Assembly (NCBI GenBank): GCA_902406105.1
Contig: CABPCP010000102.1
Location: 1 to 6,232 of the forward strand
Direction of reading: 5' to 3'
DNA length: 6,232 bases
Source of the DNA: an uncultured Mordavella sp.
Lineage (GTDB): Bacteria > Bacillota > Clostridia > Lachnospirales > Lachnospiraceae
Notes under the pieces: generated by a model
Databases searched by the model: none
What the model saw: only the letters and a program-made list of their open reading frames with translations
Told to the model about the DNA's origin: nothing
Shown here: positions 1 through 6,231 of the stretch, piece by piece
Layout of the letters: every line of letters begins with the position of its first letter
How positions within the stretch are numbered: the stretch's first letter is position 1
Program-made: the position numbers and the translations under genes

Positions 1-1
1 G

Positions 2-1525
2 AATGATTTTGCCGTTTCTGTCAGCGGCAGCGCGCCGGACCAGATTGGCAAGGTCCTCTTTTGCCTCTGGATCCTCGGTATCGCCGCGGTGCTCTTTGGT
101 ATGATCTGGTCCTGGCTTCGTTTTCGCCGGATCCAGAGATCTGCCCTGCCGCTTCAAAACCAGGAGATCCAGAAGCTGTACCAAAGCTGTCTGAAAGAAA
201 TGCGGATCTCCAGGGATATCCCTGTATATAGTACCGCCTTTTTAGAGTCGCCGGTGATCACAGGGCTGTTTCATCCCTGCATCTATCTTCCGATCCATTT
301 GATCTCCGATCATGATCTTGCGGAAATCCGGTATATCCTGCTCCACGAACTGCAGCATTACCGGCATAAAGACAATATATCCAATTATATGATGATTGCC
401 GTCCGGCTGCTTTACTGGTTTAATCCCCTGGTCCATCTCGCCCTGAAAGCGCTGCGCGCCGACCGGGAGATTGCCTGCGACACCTCTGTTCTGGAAATGC
501 TGGATCCGTCTTCCTACCAGGACTACGGGTACACTCTGATCAATTTCGCGGAAAAAGTTTCCCTTAACTCCTTTCCTTTCTCTACAGGACTTGGAGGAAA
601 TACAACCCAGATACGGCGCCGCATCCTGAACATCGCCACCTATCAGAAGCCCTCCCTTACGAAGACCCTGAAAAGCATCCTTGCATTTTCTCTGACTGCT
701 GCCCTCTGCCTGGCCGTCACCCCGGCATTATCTTCTTATGCCATGGAAACGGAAACCTATCGGTGGAACTCTTCTGGAAAAAATATTTCCTATTTAGAGC
801 TTCCCAGCTATTTTGGAAATAATGAAAAGAACCAGGATCATTATGAAGGAACCTTCGTCCTCTATGACCTGAACCAGGATCACTGGCAGATCTGCAACAT
901 GGATCAGGCCCTTGCACGGACAGCGCCTAATTCTACCTATAAGATTTATGACGCTCTCTTCGCCTTAGAAGAGCAGGTCATCACTCCAGAAGACTCCAGG
1001 CTTGCCTGGGATCACCAGGATTACGCATTCCAAGCCTGGAATCAGGATCAAACCTTGCAGACTGCTATGTCTGGTTCTGTAAACTGGTATTTCCAGACGC
1101 TGGACGCCCAGCTTGGCAGAGATACCCTTCAGGCATATCTTCAGAAGATCGGATATGGAAATGAGACCATCGCCGGCAGCCTTTCCTCCTACTGGATGGA
1201 GTCTTCTCTGAAGATCTCACCCATCGAGCAGGTGGAGCTTTTGACTGCTCTCTATAGAAATACGTTTCGCTTTTCGCCTGAAAATATACAGGCAGTAAAA
1301 GATAGTCTCTGCCTTTCTTCCTCTTTGGCCGGAACCCTGTACGGCAAGACAGGCACCGGACGGATCGACGGGAAAGATATCAGCGGCTGGTTTGTCGGTT
1401 TTGTAGAGCAGAAAGATAATACCTATTTTTTCGCCACAAATATCCAGGCAGACTCCAATGCCACCGGCAGTCATTCTGCTGAGATCACACTGTCCCTTTT
1501 AAATGACCTGGGAATCTGGAAATAG
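2..1525 (+). CDS. blaR1: BlaR1/MecR1-type beta-lactam sensor-transducer, M56 metallopeptidase with penicillin-binding sensor domain (5' end cut off)
   Basis: Integral-membrane receptor. In the family, a beta-lactam acylates the extracellular sensor, the cytoplasmic zinc protease is activated, and the BlaI/MecI repressor is removed. The frame is open to the window edge, so the GTG at 89 is not the real start; 507 residues are visible. Counting from nt 2: a membrane segment at about 15-38; the zinc protease motif HELQH at 115-119 with likely third ligand E156 in DREIACD; a hydrophobic stretch at 129-147; an arginine triplet at 205-207 in the cytoplasmic loop before the last membrane segment (224-245), near the region where BlaR1 proteins are reported to self-cleave; then a class-D beta-lactamase-like sensor with STYK (Ser311, Lys314), SVN (359-361) and KTG (449-451). 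All catalytic motifs are intact, so the protein looks functional. The missing N-terminus should hold the first membrane helices, and blaI normally lies directly upstream. The gene could also sense another cell-wall ligand; family membership is very secure. Confidence 0.95.
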   Translation, partial: NDFAVSVSGSAPDQIGKVLFCLWILGIAAVLFGMIWSWLRFRRIQRSALPLQNQEIQKLYQSCLKEMRISRDIPVYSTAFLESPVITGLFHPCIYLPIHLISDHDLAEIRYILLHELQHYRHKDNISNYMMIAVRLLYWFNPLVHLALKALRADREIACDTSVLEMLDPSSYQDYGYTLINFAEKVSLNSFPFSTGLGGNTTQIRRRILNIATYQKPSLTKTLKSILAFSLTAALCLAVTPALSSYAMETETYRWNSSGKNISYLELPSYFGNNEKNQDHYEGTFVLYDLNQDHWQICNMDQALARTAPNSTYKIYDALFALEEQVITPEDSRLAWDHQDYAFQAWNQDQTLQTAMSGSVNWYFQTLDAQLGRDTLQAYLQKIGYGNETIAGSLSSYWMESSLKISPIEQVELLTALYRNTFRFSPENIQAVKDSLCLSSSLAGTLYGKTGTGRIDGKDISGWFVGFVEQKDNTYFFATNIQADSNATGSHSAEITLSLLNDLGIWK

Positions 1526-1549
1526 GAGAGGCGGCTGCCTCTCCTATTT
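1520..1549. terminator. Bidirectional intrinsic terminator between convergent genes
   Basis: A perfect 13-bp inverted repeat (1520-1532 pairs with 1537-1549) encloses a GGCT loop. The receptor's TAG stop (1523-1525) is inside the left arm. The right arm ends in TATTTT on the + strand, and the left arm gives ATTT on the minus strand, so the T-tracts are short but the stem is strong. It stands 11 bp from the stop of the convergent gene ending at 1560, so it probably serves both genes. Confidence 0.85.
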
Positions 1550-1559
1550 TGCTGCTTAT

Positions 1560-2870
1560 TTACGTCTGACTTCCCAGCCGATACGGATATTCCGGGATTC
1601 TCTCAAGGCCGTCCCCCAGAACCTGATTCCCAAGATACTGAAAACTTCCATCCTCTTCCACTTTTATTGTCAGTTCATGGGTGATCAAAGCATCCACACA
1701 GCGATTCGATTCGCAGACAGCATCTACCGTCAGCACCATCGTTCCGTCTTCATTTTCCCGGATGTCCACCACCTCTGGCACGGAAGCGCCAAAGTCAGAA
1801 AGGTCCGAGTTATTATATCCAAGGCCGGTCCATCCGTAGGTCTGCGTCTCCCCGTCAAATACCGCCCACTCTCTTAGCTGTTCTTGTGTGACCGGAAGAT
1901 ATTCCATGATCACAGACTCAAACTCTTCTGCCGGAATTCCATTGGTGCAGACTGCCGGATCTACCTGACGGCCATATTTCATTCCATAGAAATATTCATA
2001 AACGCCAGAATAGTCTATCACTTCCAGATTTTCCTCATTCCAGTTGGAACGAAGCAGATTGTTTCCTTTATAGCACAGAGGATACACATATTTCCTTGAC
2101 ATTTCCCTGCACGCTTCCGAAAGGGGCAGCACCCGCACCATCTCATTTCCATCCATGATCTCTGTCACTTCCGGCGGTTCAGGAACACACAGTTCGTAGC
2201 CAAACCAGCCTTTCTCCGTATACTCCCATTGATCGATCCGGGTACAGGACACATAGGATACGGCAGCGTCGCCGGACAGATTCCAGGAACCTGCAGCAGA
2301 CAGAACATACATATCGCTGCCGTCAAAGGTAAATTCCTTTCTTCCCACCCCTCCGCTGCCAGACAGATCATACATGACAATGGAGCCTTTTTCTCCTTCT
2401 GCACAGCTTTTCAAAAACTGATCCATTTTTTCATAATGCAGCATATTGCAGTATTCATCCGATGTAATGACAGGACAGCCCTTCTTCCCCAGTTCTTGCT
2501 GCATATTCCCCAGAACTTCCGCAGACAGCACCACATCCGAATTTTCTTCTTTTTCCACTTGTCTGTAAAGACCAGAAATCATGTCCATGGCTTCCAGACA
2601 ATCCTCCTGTGCTTCTTCCCGAACGGATTGCTGGATCGGAAGATCATAGCCTTTATCCCACTGCTCTTCCTGTTCCTTTTCCACTTGCTTGTCCGTCTTC
2701 CCAGCGCTGCTGTCCTTCTCCAAATCTGCGGCCTTATCTGGCGTCTCCCTGCACATCACATAGATCAAGATCATAACTAAGATCAACAACAGTACAGAAA
2801 TACCCAGGCCAAATCTTCTCTCTTTCTTTCCGCTTTTTGTCCAAATTCCTTTTATCTTTCTCCAAAACAT
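1560..2870 (-). CDS. Membrane-anchored, cysteine-rich extracytoplasmic protein of unknown function, putatively under BlaI-type control
   Basis: A 436-residue protein. I do not recognise a characterised family; from memory it resembles the uncharacterised Lachnospiraceae proteins labelled DUF6070, which is unverified. A basic N-terminus (1-19) is followed by one membrane helix (about 20-39) and a charged Glu/Lys-rich linker (about 42-72), then a long domain predicted outside the cell. That domain has 11 cysteines (91, 132, 141, 156, 209, 228, 254, 266, 308, 386, 391), unusual for an exported protein of a Gram-positive anaerobe, plus Cys40 at the membrane edge. It has no SxxK/SxN/KTG set and no HExxH, so it is not an evident beta-lactamase, PBP or metalloprotease. 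The ATG at 2870 is chosen because AAAGGAAG lies 7 nt upstream; the 24-codon longer frame would start at a TTG that is part of the -35 box. It is convergent with the BlaR1-type gene, and its promoter carries a BlaI-like operator, so a role in the response to cell-wall antibiotics is inferred. Confidence 0.88.
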   Translation of the reverse strand: MFWRKIKGIWTKSGKKERRFGLGISVLLLILVMILIYVMCRETPDKAADLEKDSSAGKTDKQVEKEQEEQWDKGYDLPIQQSVREEAQEDCLEAMDMISGLYRQVEKEENSDVVLSAEVLGNMQQELGKKGCPVITSDEYCNMLHYEKMDQFLKSCAEGEKGSIVMYDLSGSGGVGRKEFTFDGSDMYVLSAAGSWNLSGDAAVSYVSCTRIDQWEYTEKGWFGYELCVPEPPEVTEIMDGNEMVRVLPLSEACREMSRKYVYPLCYKGNNLLRSNWNEENLEVIDYSGVYEYFYGMKYGRQVDPAVCTNGIPAEEFESVIMEYLPVTQEQLREWAVFDGETQTYGWTGLGYNNSDLSDFGASVPEVVDIRENEDGTMVLTVDAVCESNRCVDALITHELTIKVEEDGSFQYLGNQVLGDGLERIPEYPYRLGSQT

Positions 2871-2877
2871 GGCTTTT

Positions 2878-2885
2878 CTTCCTTT
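2878..2885 (-). promoter_or_regulatory. Ribosome binding site that fixes the start at 2870
   Basis: The minus strand reads AAAGGAAG followed by 7 nt and ATG. No comparable site precedes the alternative TTG at 2942, so this decides the start of the cysteine-rich membrane protein. Confidence 0.8.
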
Positions 2886-2911
2886 AAATCTTATTGCAAA
2901 ATTTCTTCTAC

Positions 2912-2935
2912 AAATTATTACATATGTAAGATTTA
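2912..2935. promoter_or_regulatory. BlaI/MecI-type operator palindrome within the promoter
   Basis: The core TTACATATGTAA (2918-2929) is a perfect 12-bp palindrome and contains TACAnnTGTA, the half-site pair known for BlaI/MecI and the related CopY repressors. The extended arms match at 9 of 12 positions. The centre is between 2923 and 2924, in the spacer of the promoter, and the left arm overlaps the -10 box, so a bound dimer would block RNA polymerase. With a BlaR1-type gene next door, BlaI is the likeliest ligand. A CopY-like copper repressor would read the same core and remains the alternative. Confidence 0.78.
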
Positions 2936-2942
2936 ATGTCAA
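2914..2942 (-). promoter_or_regulatory. Sigma-A-type promoter of the cysteine-rich membrane protein gene
   Basis: On the minus strand there is a perfect -35 TTGACA (2942-2937), exactly 17 bp of spacer, and a -10 AATAAT (2919-2914; five of six match TATAAT). Transcription should begin near 2907, giving a leader of about 37 nt that contains the ribosome binding site. A strong core promoter with an operator in its spacer is the classic arrangement for a repressed, inducible gene. Confidence 0.8.
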
Positions 2943-3012
2943 TAAGGGAAACTAAACTAAGCCTCCTTCATTTAGCATTGCATTTCTTTCCCATTCTGTA
3001 TTATATTTATTA

Positions 3013-3018
3013 TATAAT
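3013..3018 (+). promoter_or_regulatory. Possible -10 box for the small RHH-like gene
   Basis: TATAAT matches the consensus exactly, but it lies in AT-rich DNA and the -35 position (about 2990-2995) does not resemble TTGACA. If real, the transcript would have a leader of roughly 125 nt that includes the hairpin at 3110-3140. The TGTATT/AATACA inverted pair around it could be an operator. This is a weak call. Confidence 0.25.
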
Positions 3019-3109
3019 TCTGCAATACACATTTATCAGAAAACTATTTTTCTATTTTTCACTTATATCGTAATAGAGATTTGGGTTATTAATTTTAAGA
3101 AAGGAAAAG

Positions 3110-3140
3110 CGCCTGATCTTTTTCGGCTAAAGAGCAGGCG
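3110..3140 (+). promoter_or_regulatory. Leader hairpin directly upstream of the small RHH-like gene's ribosome binding site
   Basis: 3110-3121 pairs with 3129-3140 over 12 positions with one A-G mismatch (3116 with 3134), closing a 7-nt loop (TTCGGCT). The outer six pairs are GC-rich. The stem ends 2 nt before the likely AAGG ribosome binding site (3142-3145). There is no T-tract after it, so it is not a standard terminator on the + strand. It could influence translation or mRNA stability, or be a DNA palindrome bound by the gene's own product. Confidence 0.55.
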
Positions 3141-3152
3141 TAAGGTATCATG

Positions 3153-3329
3153 ATGGCATTTCAGTTAAAGTCCAGCAAAAAGGAAACGGAAAACAAAACC
3201 ATCCGTTTTCCGCTTCCCTTAGTTAAAGAAATTGAAAAAGCAATTGAAAATCAAGAAGTTACTTTTTCCAGTTTTGTTGTCCAGGCTTGTGAATATGCGC
3301 TGGAGGAGATGGAAAAGCAGGAACAGTAA
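3153..3329 (+). CDS. Small ribbon-helix-helix-like (Arc/MetJ-type) putative DNA-binding protein
   Basis: A 58-residue frame (59 if the preceding ATG at 3150 is used; AAGG at 3142-3145 is 7 nt from the second ATG and only 4 nt from the first, so the second is preferred). After a basic, polar N-terminus comes KTIRFPLP, shaped like the beta strand of an RHH fold, then a helix LVKEIEKAIEN, a turn, and a second helix beginning TFSSFVVQACEYALEEME, which is the helix-turn-helix spacing of Arc-type repressors. RHH proteins bind DNA as dimers through the paired strand; here that strand would present residues around Thr-Ile-Arg. Its targets are unknown. A toxin-antitoxin role is not supported because no toxin gene lies next to it. 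It reads towards the ABC permease gene with only 15 bp between the stop codons. Codons are more AT-rich than in the flanking genes. Confidence 0.78.
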   Translation: MAFQLKSSKKETENKTIRFPLPLVKEIEKAIENQEVTFSSFVVQACEYALEEMEKQEQ

Positions 3330-3346
3330 TGGACAAAAGTCCTGCT
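3312..3346 (-). terminator. Possible weak terminator of the ABC transporter operon
   Basis: On the minus strand AGCAGGA (3346-3340) can pair with TCCTGCT (3322-3316), followed by TTTT (3315-3312). The loop is long (17 nt), and a competing 4-bp helix, GGAC with GTCC, exists inside it. The left arm overlaps the permease stop codon, and the T-tract lies inside the 3' end of the small RHH-like gene. Only moderate support. Confidence 0.35.
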
Positions 3347-5948
3347 ACTCACTTCTTCGAATCTCTTCTACCAGGCTTACCCTGCGCTGCGGCAGATAAG
3401 CAAGGTAGGGGATCAGCGCCCCTAAAATGATCAAAATCGGGAATACCAGCAGCATAGGCCACAGCACGAAATGATATTCCATAAACCATATTCCCTCTGC
3501 CAGGCTTTTCACCAATGTCAACGAGAACAGGCACCCTGCCGCAAGCGAAACCAAAATCGTAAGTCCCGCGTAATACAATCCTTCCAGCATAAGCATCCGC
3601 ACCAACTGCCTTTTGGTCATGCCAATCGCCTCCAGCATGGCAAGTTCCCTCTTTCTGGTCACAATCCCAGTCAAGATAGAATTCACAAAGTTTAATACTC
3701 CAATGATGCCTACTACCGTGGTAAGGACGCCGCCGACCAGTGTGATCAGGCCGATCAGCCCGTTGAACTCCTGCAGCCATTTCTGTTTAGACTCATAGTG
3801 CATCAAAGGTTCCTGGGTCGCCGTATAGTTTTCGATAAACTGGGCAAACTCTATCTCCTTATCGTCTTCCACATCGAATTCATAACTCATCAGGAAATCT
3901 GCGGATTCCATTTCCTGGAACACCTCCGCCGTGGTGTAGAAGGCAAAATTGGCTCCGATCCGGTTGGTCAATCCATAGTAATTTTCCTTAATGAGGGAAA
4001 GAATCTCAAACTCTCGTTTTTCCCCTTCTTCTGTCACTAAAGTCACATGGTCCCCCGCATGATAACGGACTTCCTCTTCATACACCTGATCATTGTCGTC
4101 CGTTTCCACGCCTGCCAAAAGGTATTTCCCGGTAGCCAGCTTCTCTTTGATCTGGTCCAGATCCGTCTCTCCCTCATAGACTTCGATCTTCCCCAGGGGA
4201 TAATCCTCCAGACCATAGAAAGAGCTCCTAAAGCTTCCATTCTCATTCTGCAGATAAAATTCTTTATCCGCTCCGTACATCCGGTAAAAATCCCCGTTCT
4301 CATCCACCAGTACATGCTCCGTCGGTTGATACGTCTCCTTGTCCAGTCCGATCCGGTTGGTCATGTAGAGACGGCCTCCCTGTTCAAATCCATCCTGGGA
4401 TTCACAAGCCTCAATGAAAGACTCGCTGAGTTTGATCTCCGGAATATCCTCCTCTGAACTGGCGTAATACTCGTAATTAAAGTACTGGGCATTGGCGATC
4501 ACAAAGTCCGAGATCACAAATTTCTTCAAATACTGATCCATACTGATAGAGCTGGTTACAGAGAACACACTGTTCAGCAGAATAACCGCCAGAGACAGGG
4601 ATAGGATAACGATGGCGGTTCTTCCCTTGCTCCGTCCCAGATTCGAAAGAGCCATCCGCCAGATCTTTCCGCCGTCAGTACTCCGTTTTTCCTTTTTGGG
4701 TCCGCCGCTTCCTTCCGTATAGCGCACCGCCTCGATAGGCGATACCTTTCCGGCCATCCTGGCTGGTTTCCGGGTAGAGATCCATACCGTCGCCAAAGTG
4801 AACAAAATAGCCCCCAGGAAGATCAGCGGGTTAAGAGATACTTCCACCTTGCCTCCCGCATAGGAGGTCCGTTCCACTACCAACGGCACGATCCATTTCC
4901 CTATGAAAAATCCAAAGAGCAGACCCAGGGGAATTCCAAGCACCGCCAGCTTCCAGGCCTGGCGTCCCACGATCCGCCTGATCTGGCGCCCAGTAGTTCC
5001 AATGGTCTTCAAAAAACCATAATATTGGATATCCCGGATCACCGAGATTTGGAACACATTATAGATGATCAGATATCCGGTCAGCAGGATCAGGAGCAGC
5101 CCTCCCGCTACCGCCCCCATAGTCAGAGGATCGCTTTCTGCTCCATCGGAAATATAGGCCCAATTGACATTGCTCGCAAGGTAATCGGGACTGCTCTCCT
5201 TCACAGAGTATCCGCTTTCCGTAATCACTTGGTTCAGCTTCTTCTGGATTCCAAAGGAGTTAGAAAAATTGACGTCCATCTGGATCGCTCCTACCCTCGT
5301 CTCTCCCGTTCCTTTTTCAAATGCAGAAACTTCGTCAGCATGAGCCGTAAGATAAGCTTCGGACACCACCGTAAATCCTGTATTCAACACGGAATTTGCC
5401 TTCAGGATCCCGGATACAGTAAAGGTCCTCTCTACGATCTTTGGTTCACCCTGGCCAAGCTGTATTTCCAGCGTGAACTCCTGCCCCGTCTTCTGGGGCA
5501 GTCCAAGAAGTTCCAGGGTCGTCTCATCCACCAGCGCTTCATCTGCTTCCTTTGGGGCCCTTCCCTCTTTGATCTCCAGGAACCAGTGCTCATAGTGATA
5601 TTCCGGCATATACCAGAGTTCCACATGACGCTTCAAGAATTCCTGGTTGTTGATCCCGTCTGCCAGGATCCGGCAGGGCGCAGATTCTTCGATCAGCGGA
5701 TGGTCTTTTAGATCCTCATATTCCTGCGGCGTCAGGTCCTTGATCACACCGTGGCTGTCTCCTCCTGACTGACGCATGGTCTGCTGCTGAAAATTCTCCA
5801 TAGTCCCGATTCCTATGGTAAAAAGCGTGGTAAACAGCATAGAAGTCAGGGCGATGGCGATCACGGCGATCACATTTCTGATCCGGCTGGCGCGGAAACT
5901 TTTATCAGCCAGATTGCGGATAGCCTTCTTGTTTTTCACCTTACGCAT
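3345..5948 (-). CDS. ABC transporter permease with two FtsX domains
   Basis: An 867-residue membrane subunit of a MacB/LolE-like exporter that works with the ATPase encoded just upstream. Predicted membrane helices lie at about 25-47, 276-299, 332-357, 373-391, 443-466, 729-757, 788-812 and 826-850. Two repeated FtsX units (about 276-408 and 735-863) each contain the cytoplasmic Arg/Lys-rich turn after the first helix (IQYYGFLKTIGTTGRQI and RELAMLEAIGMTKRQL) and end in VSPIEAVRY and VSLVEEIR. Two large loops outside the membrane (48-275 and 467-728) make up more than half the protein; the second is acidic and rich in Tyr. The 8-helix plan differs from the 10-helix BceB type of bacitracin exporters. 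The ATG at 5948 is preferred over an ATG at 6053 because it restores the usual RNLADKSFR-type N-terminus, has AAAGGCGG 8 nt upstream, and overlaps the ATPase stop. Substrate unknown; peptides, lipids or antibiotics are possible by family only. Confidence 0.93.
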   Translation of the reverse strand: MRKVKNKKAIRNLADKSFRASRIRNVIAVIAIALTSMLFTTLFTIGIGTMENFQQQTMRQSGGDSHGVIKDLTPQEYEDLKDHPLIEESAPCRILADGINNQEFLKRHVELWYMPEYHYEHWFLEIKEGRAPKEADEALVDETTLELLGLPQKTGQEFTLEIQLGQGEPKIVERTFTVSGILKANSVLNTGFTVVSEAYLTAHADEVSAFEKGTGETRVGAIQMDVNFSNSFGIQKKLNQVITESGYSVKESSPDYLASNVNWAYISDGAESDPLTMGAVAGGLLLILLTGYLIIYNVFQISVIRDIQYYGFLKTIGTTGRQIRRIVGRQAWKLAVLGIPLGLLFGFFIGKWIVPLVVERTSYAGGKVEVSLNPLIFLGAILFTLATVWISTRKPARMAGKVSPIEAVRYTEGSGGPKKEKRSTDGGKIWRMALSNLGRSKGRTAIVILSLSLAVILLNSVFSVTSSISMDQYLKKFVISDFVIANAQYFNYEYYASSEEDIPEIKLSESFIEACESQDGFEQGGRLYMTNRIGLDKETYQPTEHVLVDENGDFYRMYGADKEFYLQNENGSFRSSFYGLEDYPLGKIEVYEGETDLDQIKEKLATGKYLLAGVETDDNDQVYEEEVRYHAGDHVTLVTEEGEKREFEILSLIKENYYGLTNRIGANFAFYTTAEVFQEMESADFLMSYEFDVEDDKEIEFAQFIENYTATQEPLMHYESKQKWLQEFNGLIGLITLVGGVLTTVVGIIGVLNFVNSILTGIVTRKRELAMLEAIGMTKRQLVRMLMLEGLYYAGLTILVSLAAGCLFSLTLVKSLAEGIWFMEYHFVLWPMLLVFPILIILGALIPYLAYLPQRRVSLVEEIRRSE

Positions 5949-6231
5949 GGCTCTCACCGCCTTTGTCTGCCTGGCCTTCCTGTCCAACTGCCATGCCGCG
6001 GATCTTTCCGTCCTCGATCCGTATGATCCGGTCTGCCATCTGCGCGATCTCATCGTTGTGGGTGATCATGACCACCGTCTGGCCAAACCGGCTGCTGGTC
6101 ACTTTAAGAAGGCTCAGCACATCTTGGCTGGTGACAGAATCCAGATTCCCCGTTGGTTCATCTGCCAGCAGGATCGCAGGCTTTGATGCCAGTGCCCTGG
6201 CGATGGCTACCCGCTGCTGCTGTCCGCCGGA
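5941..6231 (-). CDS. ABC transporter ATP-binding protein, C-terminal part (5' end outside the window)
   Basis: The last 96 residues of an ABC ATPase enter from the right edge; nt 6232 is the last base of a split codon. Visible in order (numbered from the first full codon): the ABC signature SGGQQQRVAIARALA (1-15), Walker B ILLADEPTGNLD (20-31) with Asp24 and Glu25, and the H-loop MITHN with His58. The TGNLD after Walker B is typical of the MacB/LolD group that partners FtsX permeases. The Walker A part lies beyond the window. The tail after IEDGKI is short and polar. The stop codon is 8 bp inside the permease gene (ATGCGTAA holds both), so the two genes form one operon with translational coupling. 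In the cell it hydrolyses ATP at the cytoplasmic face to power the permease. Confidence 0.95.
   Translation of the reverse strand, partial: SGGQQQRVAIARALASKPAILLADEPTGNLDSVTSQDVLSLLKVTSSRFGQTVVMITHNDEIAQMADRIIRIEDGKIRGMAVGQEGQADKGGESHA
5957..5964 (-). promoter_or_regulatory. Ribosome binding site of the ABC permease
   Basis: The minus strand reads AAAGGCGG, then 8 nt, then ATG (5948). It lies inside the end of the ATPase gene, consistent with coupled translation, and supports this start over the in-frame ATG at 6053. Confidence 0.6.

Larger units (their letters stand above)
2943..3149. other. AT-rich intergenic region between divergent genes
   Basis: About 200 bp without a credible ORF. 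The left end abuts the -35 box of the minus-strand gene. It contains a TATAAT hexamer at 3013-3018 on the + strand that could be a -10 box for the small downstream gene, but no convincing -35 lies 16-18 bp before it. An inverted pair TGTATT (2997-3002) and AATACA (3024-3029) flanks that hexamer. An AAAGGA at 3099-3104 has no ATG after it. The right end holds the hairpin listed separately. Confidence 0.5.

Noticed and set aside
89..91. GTG at 89 as the start of the receptor gene
   Set aside because: The frame is open to the window edge and its upstream codons encode the rest of a membrane helix and a loop, so the gene continues to the left.
764..1525. Sensor domain as a stand-alone class-D beta-lactamase
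   Set aside because: It has the class-D fold motifs, but is fused to the M56 protease and membrane helices without its own start or signal peptide. BlaR1 sensors share this fold yet hold the acyl group instead of hydrolysing efficiently.
2229..2780. 183-codon + strand ORF opposite the cysteine-rich membrane protein gene
   Set aside because: A shadow of the real minus-strand gene: its Phe/His/Ile-rich translation is typical of the antisense of coding DNA, with no ribosome binding site or recognisable domain.
2751..2811. Lipoprotein signal in the cysteine-rich protein (Cys40 after the hydrophobic stretch)
   Set aside because: The residues before Cys40 are Tyr-Val-Met rather than a lipobox such as Leu-Ala-Gly, and the preceding basic region is long. 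A plain membrane anchor is more likely.
2871..2942. 24-codon N-terminal extension of the cysteine-rich membrane protein, starting at 2942
   Set aside because: The start would be a TTG that forms part of the -35 box, the extension would run across the -10 box and operator, and no ribosome binding site precedes it. The ATG at 2870 has AAAGGAAG at good spacing.
3187..3212. 8-bp inverted repeat (CGGAAAAC/GTTTTCCG) inside the small RHH-like gene
   Set aside because: It falls in coding sequence, the stem is short with a 10-nt loop, and the Lys/Asn-rich codons explain the base composition. No reason to give it a function.
5025..5711. 228-codon + strand ORF opposite the ABC permease gene
   Set aside because: Antisense shadow within a strongly supported permease; no domain or initiation signal.
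5949..6053. 35-codon N-terminal extension of the ABC permease, starting at an ATG at 6053
   Set aside because: It lies wholly inside the ATPase gene in another frame, is Arg-rich and unlike permease N-termini. The ATG at 5948 overlaps the ATPase stop in the usual operon manner.
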